A DNA stretch of 64,000 bases from contig NC_009922.1 of assembly GCF_000018325.1 (NCBI RefSeq), positions 1,426,001-1,490,000 of the forward strand, in the 5' to 3' direction. This DNA comes from Alkaliphilus oremlandii OhILAs (GTDB lineage Bacteria > Bacillota > Clostridia > Peptostreptococcales > Natronincolaceae). Below the pieces are notes generated by a model that was given only the letters and a program-made list of their open reading frames with translations, had not been told where the DNA came from and did no database searches. The translations under genes were made by a program, and so were the position numbers. Positions 7,258 to 16,123 of the stretch are shown here, one piece after another; positions within the stretch are counted from its first letter, which is position 1, and each line of letters opens with the position of its first letter.

Positions 7258-8144
7258 AAATTAGAGTAGGTAGTCGCGAGAGTAAATTAGCAGTAAAACA
7301 GTCAGAAATTGTAATAGAGGCGATAAGAAAATACGATCCCAATATTGAAATAGAGCTTGTTACAATGAAAACAACTGGAGACATCAAACTAGACCAAACC
7401 TTAGATAAAATAGGTGGAAAAGGGTTATTTATCAAAGAATTAGATCAAGCACTATATGACGATCGGGTGGACATCACAGTGCACAGCTTTAAGGACATGC
7501 CTATGGCTATCGATGAATATTTGCCGATTGTTGCAGTTTCAAAAAGAGAAGATCCGAGAGATGTTTTAGTATTGCCTAAAACAGTAAAAGAACCAGATTT
7601 CTCCAAACCTATTGGATGCTCTAGTTTTAGAAGAAAAATTCAGCTTCAAGAGATTTATCCCCATTGTAGTGTAGAACCCATAAGAGGTAATGTACTGACC
7701 AGACTTGAAAAACTGGATAGAGGTGAATTTTCAGCAATAACCCTTGCGCTAGCAGGGCTAAAGCGGCTGGGGCTGGAAGAGCGGATCAGTAGAATATTTG
7801 AAGTTACTGAAATTTTACCTGCTGCCTGTCAAGGAGTCATCGTTGTTCAAGCTCGAAAGGGATTTGATGTTTCTTTTCTATCGGACTTTCACGATAAAGA
7901 AGCATGGGATATTTCCATGGCAGAAAGAAGTTTTGTAAGAACCTTAAATGGAGGATGTAGCTCACCTGTGGCAGCTTACGGCGAGATCAAAGACAATTAC
8001 CTTACCTTGACAGGTTTGTATGTTGATAGTAGTAATAGCGTACATAAAAAAACCATAACTGGAGCTAGAAAACAAGGGGAAGAAATGGGATTCAACTTAG
8101 CTCTACAAATGAAGGGAGAAGATGAGGTTCATGGAAAAGACTAA
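7254..8144 (+). CDS. hemC: hydroxymethylbilane synthase (porphobilinogen deaminase)
   Basis: Polymerises four porphobilinogens to hydroxymethylbilane. The family start IRVGSRESKLAVKQS is clear, followed by KIGGKGLFIKELDQAL, VHSFKDMPM, and LNGGCSSPVAA, whose Cys carries the dipyrromethane cofactor. Length 296 is normal. The TTG start at 7254 overlaps the preceding stop by 4 nt and follows an AGGGGG site; the end overlaps the next gene by 23 nt, so translation is coupled. Confidence 0.96.
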   Translation: MKIRVGSRESKLAVKQSEIVIEAIRKYDPNIEIELVTMKTTGDIKLDQTLDKIGGKGLFIKELDQALYDDRVDITVHSFKDMPMAIDEYLPIVAVSKREDPRDVLVLPKTVKEPDFSKPIGCSSFRRKIQLQEIYPHCSVEPIRGNVLTRLEKLDRGEFSAITLALAGLKRLGLEERISRIFEVTEILPAACQGVIVVQARKGFDVSFLSDFHDKEAWDISMAERSFVRTLNGGCSSPVAAYGEIKDNYLTLTGLYVDSSNSVHKKTITGARKQGEEMGFNLALQMKGEDEVHGKD

Positions 8145-9612
8145 AGGGACTGTTTATTTAGTTGGCGCAGGACCTGGTGATGATGGTCTACTAACTGTAA
8201 AGGCAAAGCAGATTTTAGAAAAGGCGGAAGTCGTTGTATATGATCGCCTGGTAGGGCCGAGAATACTTTCGATTCTTCCAGATTTTGCAGAAAAAATTAA
8301 TGTAGGAAAAAATGTTGGCAATCATCCTGTTCCTCAGGAAGAAATTAATCATATTCTTCTGAATAAAGCCTTAGAAGGAAAGCTGGTGGTTCGATTAAAG
8401 GGTGGCGATCCATTTGTATTTGGTAGAGGTGGAGAAGAATTAGAGCTTTTGTCTCAGCATCAGGTACCTTTTGTTGTAATTCCAGGGATTACCTCCGCTA
8501 TATCAGCAGCTACCTATGCAGGAATTCCTGTAACTCATCGCGATTTTTGTTCATCGTTACATATTATTACAGGGCGCGCTAAAAAAGCAGGAGACTTAAG
8601 TATTGATTATGCCTCTCTAGTAAAGCTAAAAGGGACACTGGTATTTATGATGTCGGTAGCTGCTGTTGGTGAAATCGCAGATGGACTGATGAATGCTGGA
8701 ATGGAAAGGGGCACAAAAGTAGCAGTCATTGAAAATGCTACAAGACCCAACCAAAGAAAGTTCGTTAGCCAGCTTGATAATATTGCTTTAGTTATCGAAC
8801 AAAATAATGTCATTTCCCCTGCTACTATTATAGTTGGTGAGGTTTGCGCACTTTCTGATCGGTTTGACTGGTTTTCCAATCTACCGCTAAAGGGCTGTAA
8901 AATATTAATTACAAGACCTAAGCAAACAATAGGGAAACTTTCTCAAATGCTTTGGGAGTTAGGTGCAGAGACTGTTGAGTACCCTTGCATTAGAACCAGC
9001 ACCATTGATTTTGACCTGAATATGAATCACCTTCAGTGGATTGTCTTTACTAGTGCAGTGGGTGTCAAAGCATTTTTTGACAAATTGTTTACAATGAAAA
9101 TGGATAGTCGATGCTTGCATGATAAAAAAATTGCTGTAGTTGGTAGCGAAACGGCTGCCGAACTTTTAAAATATGGGATTCGAGCTGATTTTATCCCTAG
9201 CGTTTTTGATGCAGAGCACTTAGCAACAGAGTTATTAAATAGTGGACAAATAACCTCAAAAGATCAAGTGGGTGTATTTAGAGCAAAAACTGGATCAGAG
9301 GACCTTGTAAGGATTTTAACAGACCACAATGTAGAAGTTTCAGATGTTGCTGTATACGAAACCAACTATGTAAAAAACCACAAAATTGATGTGAATAAAT
9401 TTGATTATGTTGCCTTTACTAGTGCAAGCTGTGTACAGGGATTTGTAGAATCCTTTGGTGAGGATGCAGATTTTTCATCAGTCAATGCAGTTTGTATTGG
9501 GAAGCAAACTGCCAGCATGGCGAAACAGTACGGTATGAATACTACTATCTCTGATATTGCAACAATCTCAGGAATAGTTGATAAAATTAAGGAGATTTAT
9601 AATGGTGAATAG
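8122..9612 (+). CDS. cobA-hemD: fusion: uroporphyrinogen-III C-methyltransferase (CobA) + uroporphyrinogen-III synthase (HemD)
   Basis: Residues 1-~250 form an SUMT: VYLVGAGPGDDGLLTVKA, VVVYDRLVG, RLKGGDPFVFGRGGEE, VPGITSAISAATYAGIPVTHR. Residues ~255-496 form HemD: ILITRPKQTIGKL, VFTSAVGVKAFF, VAFTSASCVQGF. The product closes hydroxymethylbilane to uroporphyrinogen III and methylates it twice to precorrin-2, the branch toward siroheme and corrins. This fusion is common in Firmicutes. The start is ATG 8122 (ATG 8131 also possible). Confidence 0.95.
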   Translation: MRFMEKTKGTVYLVGAGPGDDGLLTVKAKQILEKAEVVVYDRLVGPRILSILPDFAEKINVGKNVGNHPVPQEEINHILLNKALEGKLVVRLKGGDPFVFGRGGEELELLSQHQVPFVVIPGITSAISAATYAGIPVTHRDFCSSLHIITGRAKKAGDLSIDYASLVKLKGTLVFMMSVAAVGEIADGLMNAGMERGTKVAVIENATRPNQRKFVSQLDNIALVIEQNNVISPATIIVGEVCALSDRFDWFSNLPLKGCKILITRPKQTIGKLSQMLWELGAETVEYPCIRTSTIDFDLNMNHLQWIVFTSAVGVKAFFDKLFTMKMDSRCLHDKKIAVVGSETAAELLKYGIRADFIPSVFDAEHLATELLNSGQITSKDQVGVFRAKTGSEDLVRILTDHNVEVSDVAVYETNYVKNHKIDVNKFDYVAFTSASCVQGFVESFGEDADFSSVNAVCIGKQTASMAKQYGMNTTISDIATISGIVDKIKEIYNGE

Positions 9613-10582
9613 ACCCCGAAGATTAAGATTGAACCAGAATATAAGAGCGTTAACAAGAGAAACTCGAATTTCAACAAACTCATTGATACTACCTATTTTC
9701 CTTCAGGAAGGGAATAATATCAAAAGGCCGATTTCCTCCTTGGAGGGTCACTTTCATTATAGTCCTGATCGGGTATCAGAAGAAATTGAAAAGGCATTAA
9801 AAGCTGGCATCAATAAGTTCTTACTGTTTGGATTACCAGCTGAAAAAGATATTATAGGCAGCCAAGGCTATGACGAGAACGGAATCATCCAGCAAGGGAT
9901 TCGCAAGATGAAGGAAAACTATAAGGATGAAATATATATTATTACTGATGTTTGTATGTGTGAATATACTTCCCATGGACATTGTGGAATTTTAGACAGT
10001 AATTATGTAGATAATGACAAAACATTAGATTATCTTTCAAAGATAGCAGTATCCCATGCAATGGCTGGCGCTGATATGGTAGCACCTTCAGATATGATGG
10101 ACGGAAGAATTGGCAGGATTCGAAAAGATTTAGATGCTCATAACCTAATTAACATAGGGATTATGTCCTATGCCGTAAAATATGCCTCATCCTTCTACGA
10201 GCCTTTCCGTGAAGCAGCAGGATCAACTCCGTCCTTTGGTGACAGAAAATCCTATCAAATGGATTATCATAATAGAAGAGAAGCTGTGAAGGAAGCACGA
10301 CTTGATATAGATGAGGGTGCAGATATAATAATGATAAAACCAGCTTTATCTTACTTAGATATCATCCATGAAGTATCGCAACTTTCGAATTTGCCGACAG
10401 CTGCCTATAGTGTAAGTGGAGAATATGCAATGATTAAGGCTGCAGCAAAAATGGGAATTATCGACGAATATAAAATTATGTGTGAGAGTGCAGTATCTGT
10501 TTTTAGAGCAGGAGCTAATATTTTAATTACTTACTTTGCAAAGGAACTTGCTGAGTCAATCAGAAGGGGGGATATTGGATAA
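9602..10582 (+). CDS. hemB: delta-aminolevulinic acid dehydratase (porphobilinogen synthase)
   Basis: Condenses two 5-aminolevulinates to porphobilinogen. Zinc-type site: DVCMCEYTSHGHCG holds three cysteines. Lysines for the Schiff bases lie in IMSYAVKYASSFYEPFREAAGS and MIKPALSYLDII. I choose ATG 9602, 7 nt after AAGGAG (9589-9594), rather than the longer frame from 9578; this gives 326 residues, the usual length. It overlaps the end of cobA-hemD by 11 nt, and its TAA overlaps the hemL ATG. Confidence 0.96.
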   Translation: MVNRPRRLRLNQNIRALTRETRISTNSLILPIFLQEGNNIKRPISSLEGHFHYSPDRVSEEIEKALKAGINKFLLFGLPAEKDIIGSQGYDENGIIQQGIRKMKENYKDEIYIITDVCMCEYTSHGHCGILDSNYVDNDKTLDYLSKIAVSHAMAGADMVAPSDMMDGRIGRIRKDLDAHNLINIGIMSYAVKYASSFYEPFREAAGSTPSFGDRKSYQMDYHNRREAVKEARLDIDEGADIIMIKPALSYLDIIHEVSQLSNLPTAAYSVSGEYAMIKAAAKMGIIDEYKIMCESAVSVFRAGANILITYFAKELAESIRRGDIG

Positions 10583-11856
10583 TGAAAAAATCACAGGAAT
10601 TAATGACAAGAGCTAAAAGGGTAATACCAGGAGGCGTAAATAGTCCCGTCCGAGCTTTTAACGCTGTAGGAGGATGTCCGCGATTTATAAAATCTGCTAG
10701 CGGTGCTTATATTCAGGATGTAGAGGGCAATTCCTATATAGATTACATTGGTTCTTGGGGGCCTATGATTTTAGGTCATTCGAATCCTAAGATATTACAG
10801 GCGGTATCAAAGGTGATGATAAAGGGTCTTAGCTTTGGAGCGGCTACAGAGCTTGAAGTTGAGATGGCAGAGCTCATAACAAGACTGGTACCTTCAGTAG
10901 AAATGGTACGAATGGTTAATAGTGGAACTGAAGCAGTTATGAGTGCCCTACGATTAGCTCGAGGGTATACCAAACGAGAAAAGGTCATTAAATTTGCAGG
11001 GTGCTACCATGGCCATAGCGATAGCATGTTGGTGAAAGCAGGCTCTGGAGCCTTGGTAAATGGCGTTCCAGACAGTGCCGGTGTTACCATCGGTGTAGCA
11101 AAAGATACCTTGGTTGCAGAATATAATGATATAGATAGTGTGAATCTGTTATTTGAACAAAACAAAAATGAAATTGCTGCAGTGATTCTAGAGCCAGTAG
11201 CAGCTAATATGGGAGTTGTATTACCGAAGGATGGCTTTTTAGAAAAGGTTCGGCAACTTTGCAGTCAAAATGGAGCACTACTCATCTTTGATGAGGTAAT
11301 CACAGGGTTTAGATTGGCAGCAGGAGGTGCCCAGGAGTATTTTGGTGTTACTGCCGACCTTGTAACCTATGGTAAAATCATCGGTGGTGGTATGCCTGTA
11401 GGTGCCTACGGAGGTAGACGTGAAATTATGGAATGTATCTCGCCGATTGGTCCTGTTTATCAAGCAGGGACCCTTTCGGGAAATCCTCTAGCAATGGCAG
11501 CAGGAATTACAATGCTTACTGAACTTTCAGAAAATCCTCAGATCTATGAGCACATCAATCGACTTGGTACGAAGCTAGGGGATGGACTTAGAAAAATAAC
11601 ATCGAACACTGTAAATTCAGTTGGATCACTTATTTCTATGTTTATGACAGAGAACGAAGTAATCGATATTCGTAGTGCTATGGCAAGTGATACAGGAGAA
11701 TATTCGAGGCTATTTAACCACTTACTAAATAAAGGAATTTATATTGCACCAGCCCAATTTGAAGCAATGTTTATTTCAAATGCACATACGGATGAAGATA
11801 TAGAAAAAACATTAAGTGCTATAGAAGAATCTTTAAATGAGATGAGAAAAAAATGA
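10582..11856 (+). CDS. hemL: glutamate-1-semialdehyde 2,1-aminomutase
   Basis: PLP enzyme that converts glutamate-1-semialdehyde to 5-aminolevulinate, partnering HemA. Seen: IPGGVNSPVRAF, the VNSGTEAVMSALRLAR phosphate-binding region, LIFDEVITGFR, and the PLP lysine in TYGKIIGGGMPVGAYGG. Length 424 is standard. It starts in a TAATG overlap with hemB and is the last gene of the operon, so with hemA, B, C, cobA-hemD and the CysG-N unit the cluster covers Glu-tRNA to siroheme. Confidence 0.97.
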   Translation: MKKSQELMTRAKRVIPGGVNSPVRAFNAVGGCPRFIKSASGAYIQDVEGNSYIDYIGSWGPMILGHSNPKILQAVSKVMIKGLSFGAATELEVEMAELITRLVPSVEMVRMVNSGTEAVMSALRLARGYTKREKVIKFAGCYHGHSDSMLVKAGSGALVNGVPDSAGVTIGVAKDTLVAEYNDIDSVNLLFEQNKNEIAAVILEPVAANMGVVLPKDGFLEKVRQLCSQNGALLIFDEVITGFRLAAGGAQEYFGVTADLVTYGKIIGGGMPVGAYGGRREIMECISPIGPVYQAGTLSGNPLAMAAGITMLTELSENPQIYEHINRLGTKLGDGLRKITSNTVNSVGSLISMFMTENEVIDIRSAMASDTGEYSRLFNHLLNKGIYIAPAQFEAMFISNAHTDEDIEKTLSAIEESLNEMRKK

Positions 11857-12241
11857 AGACATTATCATAATATTGACTCAAACGAGTATACACATGGTAT
11901 AAGCATGAAAGATAAAGCCTTGTAATAATTCAATCATAGCTTTATCTCTTAAGCAGTGTTGTGGAGACGGGGCATATCTTAAAACGAATACTTCAAGCTG
12001 GAAAAGATACAAAACGTTGAAAATTCATACCTTGATCCGTGTGCATCTACTTTTGTACTTAAAATTCAACATTCTTTGTTGAATTTTTTGTTTTAAACAC
12101 CACCTTATCATCACAAAAAACCATAGGAATTTAGCTGAATCTGCTTAACTTTCATCGTTCAACATATAGGTAGTTCCTTTGTAATATGATATAATAGACG
12201 TACATAAAAAATATAACTTTATAGGAAATAGGGGGCAAAAA
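11857..12241. other. intergenic region after hemL with two hairpins
   Basis: No gene seen. It holds an 8-bp stem GATAAAGC (11911-11918) / GCTTTATC (11939-11946), a TTGACT...TATAAG pair near 11873-11905 with an unfavourable 19-bp spacer, the second copy of the repeated terminator, and a TATAAT (12190-12195) before the next gene without a clear -35. A small RNA ending at the repeated terminator is possible but unproven. Confidence 0.4.
12045..12090 (+). repeat. terminator element, copy 2 (near-identical copy at 3178)
   Basis: Perfect 10-bp stem AAATTCAACA (12062-12071) / TGTTGAATTT (12077-12086), TTCTT loop and T-run. The shared block with 3178-3226 runs from ATCTACT through the T-run with only a few differences, more than a chance terminator would need. 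Confidence 0.75.
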
Positions 12242-12883
12242 ATGGATAAAAATTCTAAGTTTATTATGGAAGCAAGAGTGCAGAGAACCATGGAAAGTTT
12301 AGCGAAAAATAACATGGATGCTTACTATGTGGAAACAGAGAAAGAGGCATTAGAAAAGATAAGTGAACTGATGCCAATTGGAAGTACCGTAGGTATTGGC
12401 GGTTCAATGACACTTTTTGAGATAGGGGCTATAGACTACCTGAAAAATGGAAATTATAAGCTTTTAGATCGATACAAAGAAGGTTTAACACCTGCTGAAC
12501 TAAAAGATATCTTTAAGCAAAGTCTTCTGGCAGATGTATATTTAACCAGCAGTAATGCTATTACCGAAGCAGGAGAACTCTACAATGTAGATGGCAATGG
12601 AAACCGAGTCGCAGCGATGTTATTTGGTCCTGACAAGGTTATTGTAGTGGTTGGCATCAATAAAATTGTAAAAGATATAAATCAGGCAATGCTGCGTGTA
12701 AAAGAAATGGCAGCACCAGCGAATAATGTAAGGTTAAATAAAACAAACCCTTGCACCAAGATTGGATACTGTACGGATTGTAAAACGGAAGGTCGAATAT
12801 GCAATGAATATACAGTAATTAAGAGACAAGGTGGTAAAGGCAGAATTCATGTAATTATTGTGAACAAAGAATTAGGGTATTAA
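12242..12883 (+). CDS. LUD domain protein (LutC/YkgG family)
   Basis: A 213-residue single LUD domain with the GSTVGIGGSMTLFEIG motif and LTSSNAITEAGELYNVDGNGNRVAAMLFGP in the middle. The C-terminus carries a cysteine set (PCTKIGYCTDCKTEGRICN) typical of this clostridial subgroup. Relatives belong to lactate-oxidation complexes, but no LutA/LutB iron-sulfur partners are next to it, so its role is open. RBS AGGGGGC precedes ATG 12242, and a TATAAT lies at 12190. Confidence 0.85.
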   Translation: MDKNSKFIMEARVQRTMESLAKNNMDAYYVETEKEALEKISELMPIGSTVGIGGSMTLFEIGAIDYLKNGNYKLLDRYKEGLTPAELKDIFKQSLLADVYLTSSNAITEAGELYNVDGNGNRVAAMLFGPDKVIVVVGINKIVKDINQAMLRVKEMAAPANNVRLNKTNPCTKIGYCTDCKTEGRICNEYTVIKRQGGKGRIHVIIVNKELGY

Positions 12884-12934
12884 AATTAATAAATGCATGA
12901 AAACAAAAGATGAATGATACAGGAGGGTATACTG

Positions 12935-13330
12935 ATGTTAGAGGAATTTAAAAAGTTTGCACTAAAAGGGAATGTTTTAGACTTAGCAGTAGGGGTGATT
13001 ATAGGAGGTGCATTTGGGAAAATAGTAACATCTTTAGTGAATGATATTATTATGCCCATTTTAGGATTGGTCGTTGGCGGTATTAATTTTACTGCTTTAG
13101 AATATGTGTTGACTGAAAAAGGAAGCGAACCGATCGTATTGAGATACGGTCAATTTATCCAAACAACGTTTGACTTTCTAATCATTGCTTTTTCTATATT
13201 TATGTTTATTAAAGTACTGACTAAATTCAAGAAAAAAGAAGAAGAAAAACCCGCATCAGCGCCAAAACCTTCTAAAGAAGAGATGTTATTAAGTGAAATT
13301 AGAGATATTTTAAAAGAAAAGGCGAACTAG
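12935..13330 (+). CDS. mscL: large-conductance mechanosensitive channel
   Basis: Forms the homopentameric turgor-release valve of the cytoplasmic membrane. Seen: amphipathic EEFKKFALKGN, first TM LDLAVGVIIGGAFGKIVTSLVNDIIMP, second TM around FDFLIIAFSIFMFIKVL, and a Lys/Glu-rich C-terminal helix. Start ATG 12935 follows AGGAGGG by 7 nt; the longer frame from 12914 is not supported. 131 residues, normal for the family. Confidence 0.97.
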   Translation: MLEEFKKFALKGNVLDLAVGVIIGGAFGKIVTSLVNDIIMPILGLVVGGINFTALEYVLTEKGSEPIVLRYGQFIQTTFDFLIIAFSIFMFIKVLTKFKKKEEEKPASAPKPSKEEMLLSEIRDILKEKAN

Positions 13331-13349
13331 ATGTCTTAGGAGGATAGAA

Positions 13350-13610
13350 ATGAAGCTACAGGAACTAGCAGAAGAAATACAGGAAGATTTACAAGAAGGT
13401 AATTTAAACTTTATTATATATAAAGTAGGAAGACAGTGGAAGTATGAAATCTATGATAGCTACGAGGATGATGTAAATGAAGAGGCACAGAAAAAGTTTT
13501 TTACAATAAAAAATAGGATTGACGATGAAGCGATCATCATCAATGGAAAAAAAGATTTTGATTTTTATGATGTAAAATATATTCAGCAAAGAATTAAGGA
13601 TTTAATATAA
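13350..13610 (+). CDS. small acidic protein of unknown function
   Basis: 86 residues beginning MKLQELAEEIQEDLQEG, rich in acidic and aromatic residues, with no signal peptide or TM segment. A good RBS (AGGAGG, 13338-13343) and 19-nt spacing from mscL indicate a real co-transcribed gene. I recognise no domain. Confidence 0.7.
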   Translation: MKLQELAEEIQEDLQEGNLNFIIYKVGRQWKYEIYDSYEDDVNEEAQKKFFTIKNRIDDEAIIINGKKDFDFYDVKYIQQRIKDLI

Positions 13611-13662
13611 CTTTATTGATGAAATAATCGATACGAAGAAGCCTAGAATCACAAATTAAAGG

Positions 13663-13704
13663 AAAGAATGGACTAGCGTCTCATGAGACGCTAGTCCATT
13701 CTTT
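13663..13704. terminator. 42-bp perfect palindrome, two-way terminator
   Basis: Two 21-nt arms, starting AAAGAATGGACTAGCG, are exact complements with no spacer. The A-tract on one side and T-tract on the other allow termination in both directions. It sits between the rightward mscL pair and the leftward cstA. Confidence 0.85.
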
Positions 13705-13738
13705 TATAGATTACAAGAGATTAAAATTATGAAGTAGT

Positions 13739-15238
13739 TTATGCTAAAACCTCTTGTAGGATTTCATTTCCTTTATTAGAAGCTCTCTTAATGGTTGCAT
13801 AAGCATACACCACTGTAACGATGGCAGCTAATGCATAGGAAATTGTATAACTTGCTGGGTCTACGCCAAACATCGTACCAATTCTTGCTTCTAAACCAAA
13901 GCCAATAGGCGCGTGGAAGATGTAAGAGAATGTAATGAATGTATAGAACATTCCAGGCAGTAATCCAACTAAATAATTTTTGTTATGAATTTTTAAATAG
14001 ACAGCGATCATTGCTAGAGCAAAAATTGCCACGGTTTGATTTGTATATGCAAAGTATCTCCAAAGGATATTGAATCCAGCTGGATTAATTTTAGCATATA
14101 CTAAAATTATAATTGCTGGTACAAATATAGCTAGTGTGATTGCAACTCTTTTCTTTGGATTGGATTGGTCAATATCAAATTGCTCAGCAACCATCAGCCT
14201 TAAGGATCTAAAAGCAGTATCCCCTGATGTTATTGGAAGTACAATAACTCCAATAATGGTAAATATTGAACCAATGCTTCCTAGAAACTCTCTTGAAATT
14301 GCACCGATCATTAAAGTTGCATTAGTATCCATCGGTGTTCCTCTGTTAAATAGTGCCATAGCTCCTGCTGCCCATACCATAGCAATAAAACCTTCTACGA
14401 GCATCATATTAAAGAATGTAGTTTTTCCTTCTTTTTCTGACTTAACAGTTCTAGAAATCAAAGTAGCCTGGCTGGCATGGAAGCCGGACATAATACCACA
14501 GGCAACCGTAATAAAAAACACAGGAATGAATGGAAGTTTACTAGGGTGCTGAGAAAACAAACCTTTAGATAAAGATATATTTGAAAGACTTGCGCCACCA
14601 TCTAAAAGTAATCCACCAAAAACACCGATTGCTGAAAATATAAGTATTGCTCCAAAAATTGGATAAACCTTACCAATAATTGCATCGATTGGGAACAATG
14701 TTGCAATAACATAATACAGGAATATTGCACCGTATACCATCCAAACCGTTGGATTTGTGAAGGCGTTATCTAAACCTAAAATGTCTTTAACGATTAAGTC
14801 TCCAGGCGTGTAGACAAAAACAACACCAACCAACAGCATTAATACCCAGATTGCAATATTGTAAATCTTCTTTACGTTACTTCCTAGATATTTATTAATC
14901 ATTTTAGGCATTTGTGCGCCGCCTTCTCTCATAGAAATCATTCCAGAGAAGTAGTCATGCATAGCACCGGCAAGTACACATCCGATCGGTATGATCAAAA
15001 ATGCGATAGGTCCAAATAAAATTCCTTGAATTGGTCCTAAAATCGGCCCAGTACCTGCGATATTTAATAATTCTACTAGGCTGTTTTTCCATTTTTTCAT
15101 TCCTACAAAATCCACACCGTCTGCCTTAGCAACGGCAGGGGTAGGTCTTTCGTCAGGGCCGAAAACCTTTTCGCAATAACTTCCATAAATAAGTCCACCA
15201 AAAATAAGTATTACTACACCAATAAGAAAGGTAGTCAT
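13739..15238 (-). CDS. cstA: CstA-family transporter (carbon starvation protein; probable pyruvate/peptide symporter)
   Basis: A polytopic membrane protein of 499 residues with family motifs YGSYCEKVFGPDERPTPA near the N-terminus, LLNIAGTGPILGPIQGILFGP, DYFSGMISMREGGAQMP, and GFHASQATLISRTVKSE. Start ATG at 15238 follows a strong AAAGGAGG site. E. coli relatives CstA and BtsT import pyruvate and peptides, and BtsT is controlled by a LytS/LytTR pair. Here such a pair lies directly upstream on the same strand, so a pyruvate-induced role is a reasonable inference. Confidence 0.9.
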   Translation of the reverse strand: MTTFLIGVVILIFGGLIYGSYCEKVFGPDERPTPAVAKADGVDFVGMKKWKNSLVELLNIAGTGPILGPIQGILFGPIAFLIIPIGCVLAGAMHDYFSGMISMREGGAQMPKMINKYLGSNVKKIYNIAIWVLMLLVGVVFVYTPGDLIVKDILGLDNAFTNPTVWMVYGAIFLYYVIATLFPIDAIIGKVYPIFGAILIFSAIGVFGGLLLDGGASLSNISLSKGLFSQHPSKLPFIPVFFITVACGIMSGFHASQATLISRTVKSEKEGKTTFFNMMLVEGFIAMVWAAGAMALFNRGTPMDTNATLMIGAISREFLGSIGSIFTIIGVIVLPITSGDTAFRSLRLMVAEQFDIDQSNPKKRVAITLAIFVPAIIILVYAKINPAGFNILWRYFAYTNQTVAIFALAMIAVYLKIHNKNYLVGLLPGMFYTFITFSYIFHAPIGFGLEARIGTMFGVDPASYTISYALAAIVTVVYAYATIKRASNKGNEILQEVLA

Positions 15239-15328
15239 GCTTTTTTCCTCCTTTAAATTTGTTATTTTATACGCTATCATTATATATATATTTTATGTTT
15301 ATAAAGTAAAAAGTAGACGAAACAACAA

Positions 15329-15352
15329 AAAACAGATCTAAAAGACCTGTTT
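15329..15352 (-). terminator. hairpin between lytTR and cstA
   Basis: Stem AAACAGATCT / AGACCTGTTT with one wobble pair and a 4-nt loop; read on the minus strand it is followed by a T6 run, so it probably ends the regulator transcript before cstA. Confidence 0.65.
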
Positions 15353-15380
15353 TATTATACGAAAGAAAAATTAATTGTTG

Positions 15381-16121
15381 TTAAATTCCCAATATTCTTT
15401 TAAATTCCTTAACGTGATTCCTACTGATGGGTATTTCATCATTAATTCCATCTAAAACAGCAATGTAGGAACCATTAAACCAAGGAGAAACCTCTTTTAT
15501 TTTATTCAGATTAACTAAGTAACTTCTATGAGTTCGAAAAAAACCATCTTTGCTCAGTCGTTCTTCTAGCTCCTGCATGGAATAGCTGGAGGAAAATATC
15601 TCTTTTTTTGTTTTAATAAAGATATTTCTATCCTCTGTATATATCAGTAAGATATCTTTGGTATCGATTAGGATTAATCGATCATCTTTTAATGCGGACA
15701 ATTTGTTAAAAGCAATGTTAACTGGTGGAAGCTCAGTATGTTGTTTCGCAGTATTTTCAATAATCTCTCTTGCTTTTAAAAGAGACTTGATCACTCTTTT
15801 CTCTTCGTAAGGCTTCAATATATAATCAATAGCATCTACATTAAAGGCCTCAATAGCATACTTATCATAAGCCGTAGTAAAGATAATTTTGCAATGAATA
15901 TCCAATTCATTAATCTTTTTAACTAGTTGAATGCCAGAGATATCTGGCATTTTTACATCTACAAAAGCTAAATCTGGCTTAAGATTTCTGATGAGATCCA
16001 GTCCATCTAATCCACACTCAGCTTTACCTACAATTTCTATAAAGTGAATTTTAGAGAGCAGAAAGGACAATTCCTCAATCGATAAATATTCATCATCTAT
16101 TATGACTGCTGTTATTTTCAA
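15381..16121 (-). CDS. LytTR-family response regulator
   Basis: 246 residues. The receiver domain (1-~120) has the acidic pair IIDDEY, the phospho-Asp in LAFVDVKMPDISG, and the Lys in YILKPYEEKRV. The C-terminal ~100 residues form a LytTR DNA-binding domain (FFRTHRSYLVNLNKIKEV; NDEIPISRNHVKEFKRIL). The gene starts 2 nt after the sensor kinase stop. It is likely to activate cstA, by analogy with BtsR/YpdB in E. coli and LytT in Bacillus. Confidence 0.93.
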   Translation of the reverse strand: MKITAVIIDDEYLSIEELSFLLSKIHFIEIVGKAECGLDGLDLIRNLKPDLAFVDVKMPDISGIQLVKKINELDIHCKIIFTTAYDKYAIEAFNVDAIDYILKPYEEKRVIKSLLKAREIIENTAKQHTELPPVNIAFNKLSALKDDRLILIDTKDILLIYTEDRNIFIKTKKEIFSSSYSMQELEERLSKDGFFRTHRSYLVNLNKIKEVSPWFNGSYIAVLDGINDEIPISRNHVKEFKRILGI

Positions 16122-16123
16122 TA

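Noticed and set aside
14070..14552. 160-codon plus-strand ORF inside cstA.
   Set aside because: It is a shadow frame of a conserved transporter on the other strand.
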